Source: Nostoc cf. commune SO-36 (GTDB taxonomy: Bacteria; Cyanobacteriota; Cyanobacteriia; Cyanobacteriales; Nostocaceae). Taken from it: 64,000 bases of DNA. Made by a program: the position numbers and the translations under genes. The DNA lies in contig NZ_AP025732.1 in NCBI RefSeq assembly GCF_023734775.1, positions 6,508,501 through 6,572,500 on the forward strand, read 5' to 3'. This document shows, in pieces, positions 47,772-56,800 of the stretch. Position 1 is the stretch's first letter, and the number at the start of each line of letters is the position of its first letter. A model generated the notes under the pieces. It was not told where the DNA came from, searched no databases, and worked only from the letters and a program-made list of their open reading frames with translations.

Positions 47772-49130
47772 ATGGACACGGTTAAATACGTTCTGACTGA
47801 AAACCAGATGCCAAAAGCTTGGTACAACATCCAGGCTGACTTGCCAGAAGCTTTACCACCAGTTTTAAATCCTGGTACTGGTAAGCCAATTACACCAGAT
47901 GAATTATTACCTCTGTTCCCATTGGCACTAATTGAGCAAGAAGTTAGTCAACAAAGATGGATTGAAATACCAGATGCAGTCCGTTCTATTTATTGTCAGT
48001 GGCGACCAACTCCTCTTTATCGTGCCCGTCGTTTAGAACAAGCTTTAGATACGCCTGCCAAAATTTACTACAAGTATGAAGGTGTTAGCCCTTCTGGAAG
48101 CCACAAACCCAATACTGCGGTCGCTCAAGCATACTACAACAAACAAGCTGGAGTCAAAAAGCTAACTACTGAAACGGGAGCCGGACAGTGGGGATCATCT
48201 CTAGCTTTTGCTGGTGCGCTATTCGGTTAGAAGTGTTAGTTTACATGGTAAAGGTCAGCTACCAGCAAAAGCCTTACCGCCGAGCTTTAATGGAATTCTT
48301 ACGGTGCAAGGGTAGTTGCTAGCCCAAGTACTGAAACCCAAGCCGGACGTAAAATTCTTGCACAATATCCCAATAGCACTGGCAGTTTAGGGATTGCGAT
48401 TAGTGAAGCTGTGGAATTAGCTGCTGCTGATGAACAAACTAAGTATGCTTTAGGTAGTGTTCTCAATCACGTACTGCTACATCAAACCGTGATTGGGTTG
48501 GAAGCACTGACTCAGTTAGAGATGGCAGGAGATTACCCCGATATTGTCATTGGTTGCACGGGTGGCGGTAGTAACCTTGCCGGAATCGCCTTTCCATTTA
48601 TCGGTGCTAAACTGCGAGGAGAACGAGATGTACAAGTAATAGCTGTGGAACCTGCTGCTTGTCCATCATTGACTCGTGGAAAATATGCTTACGATTTTGG
48701 TGATACTGCTCACTTGACTCCACTCACCAAAATGCATACTTTGGGCAGTGGATTTGTGCCAGAAGGAATTCATGCTGGAGGTTTACGTTATCACGGTATG
48801 GCCCCGCTTGTTAGTCATATTGCCAATTTGGGATTAGTTGAATCGCGTGCTGAATACCAACTTGGTTGCTTTGCTGCTGGATTAACTTTTGCCCAAGCAG
48901 AAGGAATTCTACCAGCACCAGAAGCCAACCATGCAGTCAAAGCAACAATCGATGAGGCAAAGCTTTGCAAGGAAGAAGGTATAAGCAAAACTATCCTGTT
49001 TAACCTTTGCGGTCATGGACATTTTGATATGCAAGCTTATATCGATTATCAAGCTGGACGGCTTGTTGATACTGAATATAGTGCAAATGAAGTGGCAATG
49101 GCATTGGCAGGATTACCTGTACTTCAGTAG
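47772..49130 (+). pseudogene. trpB: TrpB2-type tryptophan synthase beta subunit, with two compensating frameshifts
   Basis: From the ATG at 47772 ([20 protein letters not shown]) the frame reads the TrpB2 N-terminus with the PLP lysine in [11 protein letters not shown]. It then breaks at about 48228, where GGTTAGAAG should be GGTTTAGAAG. The next frame codes [20 protein letters not shown] and LMEF. An extra T at about 48297 (GAATTCTTACGG for GAATTCTACGG) returns to the frame that runs to 49130, with [14 protein letters not shown] (phosphate loop). The rebuilt protein is about 452 residues, normal for the TrpB2 class, which makes tryptophan from indole and serine. Two opposite one-base errors 70 bases apart suggest sequence error more than decay. 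Confidence 0.85.
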
Positions 49131-49364
49131 TGACTGATTCGCTATGCAAATGCGATCATTGCGATCGCATTTTTGTCCATCACACCCACCATAAATTAAC
49201 CAAGATTTGTTCTTTAGTCGCTGTGTCGTTCTTAAGCTGAGAAAATGTTTAGTATGATTAAGAAGTGTAAAGTTATGTTACACTCATTTACGAGTCAGAA
49301 GTCAATCGTAACTGACATCTGAACAACAGGCTAACTTATCAAACATTCCCACAGAACTCACAAA

Positions 49365-50015
49365 ATGACTCTATCGATTCGTCCCGATCTAACTTCTGCC
49401 GATCAGGTACTGTCATCTTTAGCGACTGAGCAACAGCAAACTGTAACAGAAGCTGAAATGATGCAAGCTGTGCGTACTTTACTGATTGGACTAGGAGAAG
49501 ATCCAAACCGCGAAGGATTAAAAGATACTCCAAAAAGGGTGATGAAAGCTTTACAGTTTCTCACAAAAGGATATCATGAATCGTTGGATGAATTGCTAAA
49601 CGGAGCAGTATTTACAGAAGAAGCCAATGAAATGGTTTTGGTTCGGGACATCGACATTTTCAGTTCCTGCGAACATCATATTTTACCAATTATTGGTCGC
49701 GCTCATGTTGCTTACATTCCCAATGGCAAAGTAATCGGATTATCTAAGATTGCCCGTGTTTGCGAAATGTATGCACGACGTTTGCAAGTTCAAGAACGTT
49801 TGACTGTGCAAATAGCTGACGCATTACAAGGATTACTCAAACCCCAAGGAGTTGCAGTGGTAATAGAAGCAACCCACATGTGTATGGTAATGCGCGGTGT
49901 GCAGAAACCCGGTTCTTGGACTGTTACCAGTGCAATGCGCGGTATTTTTGCAAAAGATGTGCGAACTCGTGAGGAATTTATGAATTTGATCCAACACAAC
50001 TCTAATTTTCATTAA
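49365..50015 (+). CDS. folE: GTP cyclohydrolase I
   Basis: The 216-residue protein is of normal length. Zinc ligands are Cys102 and His105 in [11 protein letters not shown] and Cys173 in [31 protein letters not shown] and [16 protein letters not shown] are the family signatures. It converts GTP to dihydroneopterin triphosphate, the first step of folate, biopterin and (via related enzymes) queuosine synthesis. The gene stands 230 bases after trpB on the same strand with its own probable promoter. Confidence 0.95.
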   Translation: MTLSIRPDLTSADQVLSSLATEQQQTVTEAEMMQAVRTLLIGLGEDPNREGLKDTPKRVMKALQFLTKGYHESLDELLNGAVFTEEANEMVLVRDIDIFSSCEHHILPIIGRAHVAYIPNGKVIGLSKIARVCEMYARRLQVQERLTVQIADALQGLLKPQGVAVVIEATHMCMVMRGVQKPGSWTVTSAMRGIFAKDVRTREEFMNLIQHNSNFH

Positions 50016-50059
50016 ATAGTCTCGAATAAGCTTTATCGAAAGTAGCCAGACACAATGCC

Positions 50060-50143
50060 ATTGCGAGACTTCGCGGAGCGTCTCGTAAAGAAGCGAAGTA
50101 ATCGCAAAGTCTCTGGGATTGCTTCGCTTCACTCGCAATGACA
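50060..50143. repeat. CATTGCGAG-type palindromic repeat
   Basis: GCCATTGCGAGACTTCGCGG at the left and TTCGCTTCACTCGCAATGAC at the right form an inverted pair. The same wording forms the nested insert at 50575-50641 and the fragment CGCTCGCAATGACA at 53677. Confidence 0.55.
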
Positions 50144-50210
50144 TCTTATATTTAATCACCAACAGCAAAATGAACAAAAACCATCTCACCAAGGCGTCGA
50201 ATACTTGGGA

Positions 50211-50453
50211 ATGCATACGTGTACACTAGATACGTTTCTGGAATCGGTGGAATCAGTTCCAGAAAAGTGTGGTTGGAATCTGGATCAAGTCGTAGATACC
50301 GTTATTAAATTTTGGTTGAATAACTCCGACAGTATTCGTTATTGGAAAGTATGTTTAAGTAATGCTGGTAAGGATAATTTACTAGTTACAAGATTGGCAG
50401 ACATAACCGCCTTACAAGCTGAATTTGAATCTTTACTAGATAAGAAGTGGTAA
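50211..50453 (+). CDS. Small protein of unknown function
   Basis: The protein has 80 residues from the ATG at 50211; an in-frame TTG lies six bases upstream. Wording such as VESVPEKCGWNLDQVVDTVI and ADITALQAEFESLLDKKW is protein-like, with a good amphipathic helix at the end, but no family is recognised. No strong ribosome-binding site is seen. Confidence 0.45.
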   Translation: MHTCTLDTFLESVESVPEKCGWNLDQVVDTVIKFWLNNSDSIRYWKVCLSNAGKDNLLVTRLADITALQAEFESLLDKKW

Positions 50454-50513
50454 AGAGATAGGTAGAGTTGAACTAGGAATTGGAGACTGGGACAATTTTT
50501 ATGGGGATGCAAA

Positions 50514-50715
50514 CTAGGCTGTTGATTCTGTGCCTTTTTAGAAGTTAACAAATCATGCAAAATATGTGTAGTCATTGCGAGCTTTGCGAAGCAATCGCAA
50601 AATCTTTCTTGTGTCATTGCTTCGCAAAGCTCTCAATGACACAAGAGAGATTTTGCCATGACACAAAAATAGTATGAGTCAAAAACGCCCAAATTTCATC
50701 AAAGTCAACAGCCTA
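50514..50715. mobile_element. CTAGGCTGTTGA miniature element with nested insert (filled copy)
   Basis: The ends CTAGGCTGTTGA and TCAACAGCCTAG are perfect inverted repeats. The element is flanked by ATGCAAA on both sides (50507-50513 and 50716-50722), a perfect 7-base target duplication. The inside matches the copy at 59196-59305 (GTGCCTTTTTAGAAGTTAAC, CAAATCATGCAAAATATGTG, CAAGAGAGATTTTGCC). It differs by the palindromic insert at 50575-50641 and by about 26 further bases near the right end, bounded by GTCAA repeats. It is non-coding. Confidence 0.75.
50575..50641. mobile_element. Nested palindromic insert in the miniature element
   Basis: These 67 bases are absent from the sister copy, which reads TGTGTAGTCACAAGAGAGAT without interruption. 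The insert's two arms, ATTGCGAGCTTTGCGAAGCA and TGCTTCGCAAAGCTCTCAAT, are inverted repeats with one mismatch. CA at both borders could be a 2-base target duplication. The arms match the CATTGCGAG palindromes common in Nostoc spacers. Confidence 0.7.
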
Positions 50716-50793
50716 GATGCAAACCCCAACTAAATTGGGAAATAGACTCTTTCCCAGTCTCCAGTAACGGAGCAACCCTTACTTTGCTCAAAA

Positions 50794-51819
50794 TCAATGC
50801 TCTTTTGTATTATTCTTATTTTCAAGTGCTTTGAGAACTTTTAAATACAACTTTTCTACTCTTTTAGTTTGAACTTCACCAAATGAAGCATAGTGAGTTA
50901 AGCTAGGAGCGCTATTTACTTCAATTATCGTATAATCTTCCATTGGTGACGTTAGAATCACTAGTTAGAATATCTACACCTGCTAATCTCAATTCCATAT
51001 CTTTTGTAATACTTATTGCTAATTTTTCAAAATCAGGATGGATTTTCTCAGTGAAGTCTACTGCCTCGCCTCCTGTTGATAAATTGGCATTGTCTAAAAG
51101 ATAGATTATATTATTCTTAGGTATAACAGTATTAAAATTTAGCTTCCGTCTTCTCAAGTTTTTTTTGATTCTGTAATCTTCAAAATCTATAATTTCTTTT
51201 CTACCATTTTGGATAAAATATTCCTGTTTCTGTTTCATTAAATCCAAAATACTAGATTTACCATCTCCTATTATAAATAAAGGAATTCTTTGATATGCCG
51301 CAATTACTTCATCATCAAGTACTACAATTCTATAGTCATTGCCACTATAGAATCGCTCAACAATAAATCCTGATGTTTTTTGCAATATTTTCTTGGCTAC
51401 TTGATAGTATTCTTGCTTATTATAAACCTTTGTAACAAATAATCCTTGACTAAGATTAATTGGCTTAACAATTACAGGGAATCCCAACTCTTTAGCATAA
51501 TATAATCCTTCATCTATATTTCTGGCATTAGCTATTTCTTCACATAATTCTTCAGTAAAAAATGTTTTCCTTCAGGAATTTTATAGCCAAGTCTATTTAA
51601 AAAAAAGCTAGAAACCCCTTTATCTTTAGCTATTGCTACTGAGCCAGAAGAATTAAGACTAAATATGCTATTACGAAAAAAGGTTTTATTACCATTTTTA
51701 AAGGTAATAAGTCCCACGAAAGTGCATTCTGGATCTACTAAAACTACTGCTCCTATTTCATCTGCTAATTTTTGAATTATAGATGTTACAAATGGTATTT
51801 GCATTATCATAAATATCAA
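50794..51819 (-). pseudogene. Stand-alone ATP-grasp ligase like the central domain of cyanophycin synthetase, two frameshifts
   Basis: Three frames form one protein of about 340 residues. It begins MIFMIMQIPFVTSIIQKLAD. The first break is at about 51556, where GAAAACATTTTTTACTG lacks one A. The next frame carries the ATP-grasp core: GFPVIVKPINLSQGLFVTKV, IVERFYSGNDYRIVVLDDEV, RIPLFIIGDGKSSI, NLSTGGEAVDFTEKIHPDFE and LRLAGVDILTSD. A second break at about 50950 leads to MEDYTIIEVNSAPSLTHYAS and a stop at 50794. These motifs mirror CphA (GDGKST, STGGTAIDRTDEIHP), but no Mur ligase half follows. It would join an amino acid to a carboxylate with ATP; the substrate is unknown. Confidence 0.7.
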
Positions 51820-52447
51820 TACACCGGAAAAATATTAACTATTTTATAGCCATTAGTCAAGATACTTTAAAACTCAACAACTGCACTACATATTTATTCC
51901 TAAACCCATAGTACAAACCTGAGAAAAAATTCTTTTTATATCTAAATAAATTATTAAAATTCTACTCTTCTAAACTAACTATAAAAACGCAAATGTTCGT
52001 AATAGAGCTTGAGCGTGGGCGTATAGCCTGCCATAGACACAGCACTATAAAAAAATTAAGAGTTTGTCCCTGCCCATTAATTCTACACAGATTATTGTTG
52101 TTTTTTTTCTTTTGAGATTTTAATAGTATTTTTTAAGACACTTATATTCACTTACCCACTGATACGGTCTTTACTTATATGTATGCATACAAATAATGCA
52201 AACCCAATAATTGTCAAACTTTCTGCTTGAGCATTATTGTATCCTGAAAAGATTTGCAAATTAAGGCTTTGAGATTCATAGACATTTAAAAATTACAACT
52301 TAGTTGGTTTAAAAGATAGTGCTAAGTGTTGACAATTTATAAATAATCGAATAACAAGGTGTCAGCAGGATAAAAAAAAGCGTTAGTGCATTCTTACCTA
52401 GAAATTAATTAGCGCCCTTCATTAAACTTCATACGGATAACATCATT
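51820..52447. other. AT-rich intergenic region without recognised gene
   Basis: Both strands were read; open frames are short and not protein-like. It probably holds the promoters of the two divergent broken genes around it. Confidence 0.4.
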
Positions 52448-52686
52448 ATGCCAGAAAATACGGATAACCAAGCTTCTAAATCAGACAATCAGGCTATTGC
52501 TTATAAAGAACGCCTCAATTCTTGGGCGAGTCGCTCGTCAACTTCCGAATACGCAACGGGAAATTGTTGCTCGTTTCCGCAGCCGATCCGATGCTGATGG
52601 CTATATGCGCCATCTCCCTCAAGAAATACCCAATGCTTCCTACATGGGTTGTTTTTGATTGTCAACGCCATGAAGCTGTGATTTAA
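52448..52686 (+). pseudogene. Small cyanobacterial protein gene with two frameshifts
   Basis: The ATG at 52448 starts MPENTDNQASKSDNQAIAYK followed by ERLNSWA. Removing one A at about 52530 (GCGAGTCGC to GCGGTCGC) gives VARQLPNTQREIVARFRSRS and DADGYMRHLPQEIPNASYM. Removing one G at about 52648 (ATGGGTTG to ATGGTTG) gives VVFDCQRHEAVI and a stop at 52686. The rebuilt 78-residue protein is coherent and resembles short conserved hypothetical proteins of Nostocales. No function is known to me. Uncorrected, the longest open piece is 49 codons. Confidence 0.6.
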
Positions 52687-53040
52687 AGTACAAGTATAAG
52701 CAATAGGTCTATCTTGAAAATAAGCAACAGCTTAAAGATGACAGGGAAAGAGATTTTTATTCTCAATTATGCTTGTATTATGGGTGCTTTCTGCTAACTC
52801 TCTTGATAAGCGTCTTTAAGGGACTTTTGTACTTTGGCGGTGAAAAGAGAAGGATTAAAGGGAACATTTCAATGAGCCTACACGGGTATGGTGGCACATC
52901 TGTGCTACCCTACGAAAATTAATGTTCTTCTATGATTAATTATTTTATCTGTATCTCACCTGTGCAGGAACCGCTATATTTGATTTGCTCTCCACCGAGA
53001 GGTTCAGATTCCCAAATTCTTGAAGAAGTCGGGGATTTTT

Positions 53041-53131
53041 AGACATTTGGTGAAATTAAATATGCCTCGTCCAGAAACCTTCTAGAGATGTAGCACTGCT
53101 ACGTCTCTATATTCATTTTTATCAGATGTCT
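53041..53131 (+). mobile_element. AGACATCT-type miniature element (copy 3)
   Basis: It starts AGACATTTGGTGAAATTAAA and ends TTTTTATCAGATGTCT. The centre is TAGAGATGTAGC/GCTACGTCTCTA. It is collinear with 39160-39248. Confidence 0.6.
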
Positions 53132-53209
53132 TTTTTGTTCGTAGTACCTTTGATTTAACCAGACTAGGACTTACGCAAAATATCTCTCAAACTCTGATTT
53201 ATCCGTGTC

Positions 53210-53300
53210 CTCTGCGCCTCTGTGGTAGCCTGCGGCAAGCCGTACCCTTCGGGAAGCAAGCTACGCGTAGCGTCTCGTAGAGAAGCGTCTACGTTATTCC
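53210..53300. repeat. Nostoc STRR cluster
   Basis: GCCTGCGGCAAGCCGTACCC and GAAGCAAGCTACGCGTAGCG followed by TCTCGTAGAGAAGCG. The same wording occurs at 14637 and, coding, in the asparagine-synthase gene near 31700. Confidence 0.6.
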
Positions 53301-53680
53301 CTAACTCGTGCGTAAGTCCTACAGACAAGCAAAATTTTGCCGACAGTGTACTAGTGCTAAAAATTTGCGGCTCTCAAAAAAACGGTAATTATAATCATAA
53401 TTTATGAGAAGAATTCAGAACTCAGGAGTCAGAAAAAAGCCATGAATTCTGTACGAGTGGGTGATAGCGCCGGCGGCAAGCGATTCCTCGAACGTCGCGT
53501 CTGAATATTGGTTAAAACCGTACTTCGTCCCGCTACGCGCTTTCGCCCCTGGTGGGCGAAACTAAAATAAATATTTTTCGTAATCAAAACTCTATCCCGC
53601 AAGTGGGGTAGAGTATTCTAAATTCTGAGTGAGCATCCCAATTTTGCAAATTTACCAAATTAGAACTAGTCATTACGCTC

Positions 53681-53719
53681 GCAATGACAAAATATGTTTT
53701 TATACATTTGGGATGCTCC
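53681..53719 (+). repeat. 39-base dispersed repeat (second copy at 9601-9639)
   Basis: GCAATGACAAAATATGTTTT followed by TATACATTTGGGATGCTCC differs from 9601-9639 by one base. Both lie in long spacers upstream of a gene. Confidence 0.7.
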
Positions 53720-53879
53720 CAATTCTGACTCCCGGTTTATTAAGTTTTTTTGCCAATATTGTATACAAATATTTTACTCAAAAATAAATTACGTGATTGC
53801 CCCATTGTTATTAATATTTTAGATTACTTAAAAGTAAAAGTTAGGACGATACGTCCTAAAAGTGCTGGAGGTTTAATAA

Positions 53880-56800
53880 GTGGTTAAACATCACCAATAT
53901 GACTGGTTAAAAACTGTAATATTTTCCCGCCAAAGAGAATTTCTAGCGCTATTGTTGGGGATTCTCTTCTCAATCTCTGTAGTCCTATTCTGCCAGAGAC
54001 TTTTAATCCCAAATCCGGGGTTATCAACACAAGTAGTATTGATTGTAGGGTTATTAGTTATCGATGCCCTAATATTATCAATCTATTTTGCCCTAGCGAT
54101 GAAAGTAAGCAACCAACAGATAACAGCAATAAATCAGGATTTAACCCACAAAATTGTTGAACAAAAACAGGTAGAAATTGCTCTTTGTGCCAGTGAAAAT
54201 CGTTGGCGACAGTTGTTGGAAACGGTCAAAGTCATCCCTTGGGAATTAGACTTGAAGACTCAGCGATTTATCTATGTTGGGCCGCAAGCAGTAGACTTGT
54301 TAAATTATGCGATCGCAGAGTGGTACGAAGAAAATTTTTGGGTTAATCATCTACATCCAGATGACCGAGAAAAGTCTGTTCGTTTTTGCCAAGAAGCAAC
54401 TGCTAGGTGCGAGAATCACGAATTGGAATACCGGATGTTAGCAGCCCATGGGCGAGTTGTTTGGCTGCGAGACATTGTTAGTGTAGTTCAAGAAGCAGGA
54501 ACTCCGGTCATGCTCAGGGGGTTTATGTTTGACATTACTGATTTGAAACTGGTTGAAGAAACCTTAAGACTGCGGGAGAGGGCACTTGCTGCTACCGGTA
54601 ATGGAATCGTTATTGCCGATGCCAGGCTTGCTTCCCATCCCGTTATTTACGTCAACCATGCCTTTGAGCAAATAACAGGCTACAGTGCTACTGAAATAAT
54701 TGGCCAAAACTGTAGATTTTTGCAACGCACAGATACCCAGCAACCAGTACTCAATGAATTGCGGTCATCTATTAAAGCTGGAACTAGTTGCAAAGTTGTT
54801 CTCCGCAACTATCGCAAAGACGGTACATTATTCTGGAATGAATTGAGTATTTCTCCTATTCATGACGAGAACGGCAAGTTAAGTCATTTCATCGGCATTC
54901 AGGCAGATATTAGCGATGTCTACGACGAGCTTCGCTTACATAAGCTTGCCGAAGCTCGTCTGCGTCGGCAAGCCCTCACCTTTGAAAATATGCATGATGG
55001 CGTAATTATCACAGATTTAACTGGAAATATTATTGATTGGAATCCTGCTGCCGAAAGTATGTATGGTTATAGCAAAGCAGAGGTTTTAGCTCAAAATCCC
55101 AGTATTTTGCTACAGCCGGAAGTAGCCGCAATCTTAAGCACCAAAATTAACAAAACAATCAACCAGCAAGGACGCTGGTCAGGGGAAATAAACTTTATTC
55201 GCAAAGATGGTAGTGAGGGAATTTCTGAAACAACCATAGTCGCTTTACAAGATGAACAGGGAGAAACTGTTGCCACTGTTGGCATCAATCACGACATTAC
55301 CGAAAACAAACGAGCTAAAGAGGCTCTACAACGGCAATTGCATCGAACCTTACTACTTGAACAAATTACTCAAGAAATCCGTCAAAGTCTCGATACCAGC
55401 AAAATCTTTGAGACAGCTGCTACCCAAATTGGACAAGCATTTGGAGCTGAACGCTGTCTGATCCACTCTTACATTAACTACCCTACACCCCGAATTCCTC
55501 TAGTAGCAGAGTATAGTACACTCCCTATTTATTGCTCCAGCTTGAAATTGGAAATTCCCATGACCAATAATCCTCATGCCGAGCAGATGATGACCAAAGA
55601 AAGTGCGATCGCTTCTCCAAATGTGTATGTTGATCCTTTACTCCAGAAGGCTGAACTTATCTGCCGAGAAATTGGGCTGAAGTCTATGCTATCAATCCGC
55701 ACCTCTTATCAAGGAGAACCCAATGGTGCGATCGGCTTACACCAGTGTAGCTATTTTCGCCAGTGGACACAAGACGAAATTGAATTATTAGAAGCAGTAG
55801 CGGCTCAACTAGGTATTGCTCTAGCACAAGCTCACTTACTGGAAAAAGAAACGCGCCAACGTGAAGAACTTACCTTGAAAAATTTTGCCTTGGAGCAGGC
55901 AAAACGTCAGGCAGAAGCCGCAAATCGGGCAAAGAGTGAGTTTTTGGCGATGATGAGCCACGAAATTCGGACTCCGATGAATGCTGTTATTGCTATGACA
56001 GGTCTATTGCTAGATACTGACCTCACGCCTCAACAGCAAGACTTTGTGGAAACAGTTCGCAATAGCGGCGATGCTTTGCTCATCATCATCAACGATATTC
56101 TTGATTTCTCCAAAATTGAGTCGGGCAAACTGGAATTAGAAGAGCAACCTTTTGATTTGAGAGCTTGTGTTGAGCAGGCTATTTCCTTTTTAGCTCCTAA
56201 AGCTGCCCAAAAGGATATCGAGCTAGTTTACCAAATCCAACCCCAAGTTCCCACTCACATCATCGGCGATTTGACTCGTCTGCGCCAAGTCTTAATGAAT
56301 CTCCTCAACAATGCCATTAAGTTTACCGAGAACGGAGAAGTGGTACTCTCTGTAGAACTAGTTATAAGAGCTAATGGGCAATTGAATCAAGAAACTTCTG
56401 CCCAATCCCTAGCCCCTCTTAGAAAAGAACAATTTCTCTACGAAATTCAATTTGCTATCAAAGATACAGGTATTGGCATCGCACCAGAGAAAATAGAGCG
56501 GTTATTTCAACCCTTCACTCAGGCTGATGTCTCCATGACTCGACGATATGGTGGCACTGGGCTGGGACTAGTTATCTGCAAACGGCTCAGTAAGATGATG
56601 GGCGGCACTCTTTGGGTAGAAAGTCAGGGGTTTATCGGTGGTAATCCTAGCCCTAGATGGGAAAATGAAAAATTATTATCGACGAAGGTAGGAGAAATGC
56701 CCTCTGCCTCCAGCTATGTCCAGAAAAAGCAAGGGTTTAAGACTCCCACTGAACTCTCATTTAGGGCTGCCAAATCATCTGAAGTTGAATCCCCAAGTGA

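Larger units (their letters stand above)
52687..53879. other. Long repeat-rich intergenic region
   Basis: It contains an AGACATCT-family element (53041-53131), an STRR cluster (53210-53300), a 39-base dispersed repeat (53681-53719) and the leader of the kinase gene. Open frames such as the one at 53222-53407 consist of repeat sequence. No gene is supported. Confidence 0.5.

Noticed and set aside
53222..53407. Open frame of 61 codons
   Set aside because: It consists of Nostoc repeat sequence (GAAGCAAGCTACGCGTAGCG) and is not protein-like.
55330..55850. Bilin-binding (cyanobacteriochrome) GAF domain in the hybrid kinase
   Set aside because: The canonical Cys-His chromophore site is not visible; the GAF is treated as a general sensor domain.
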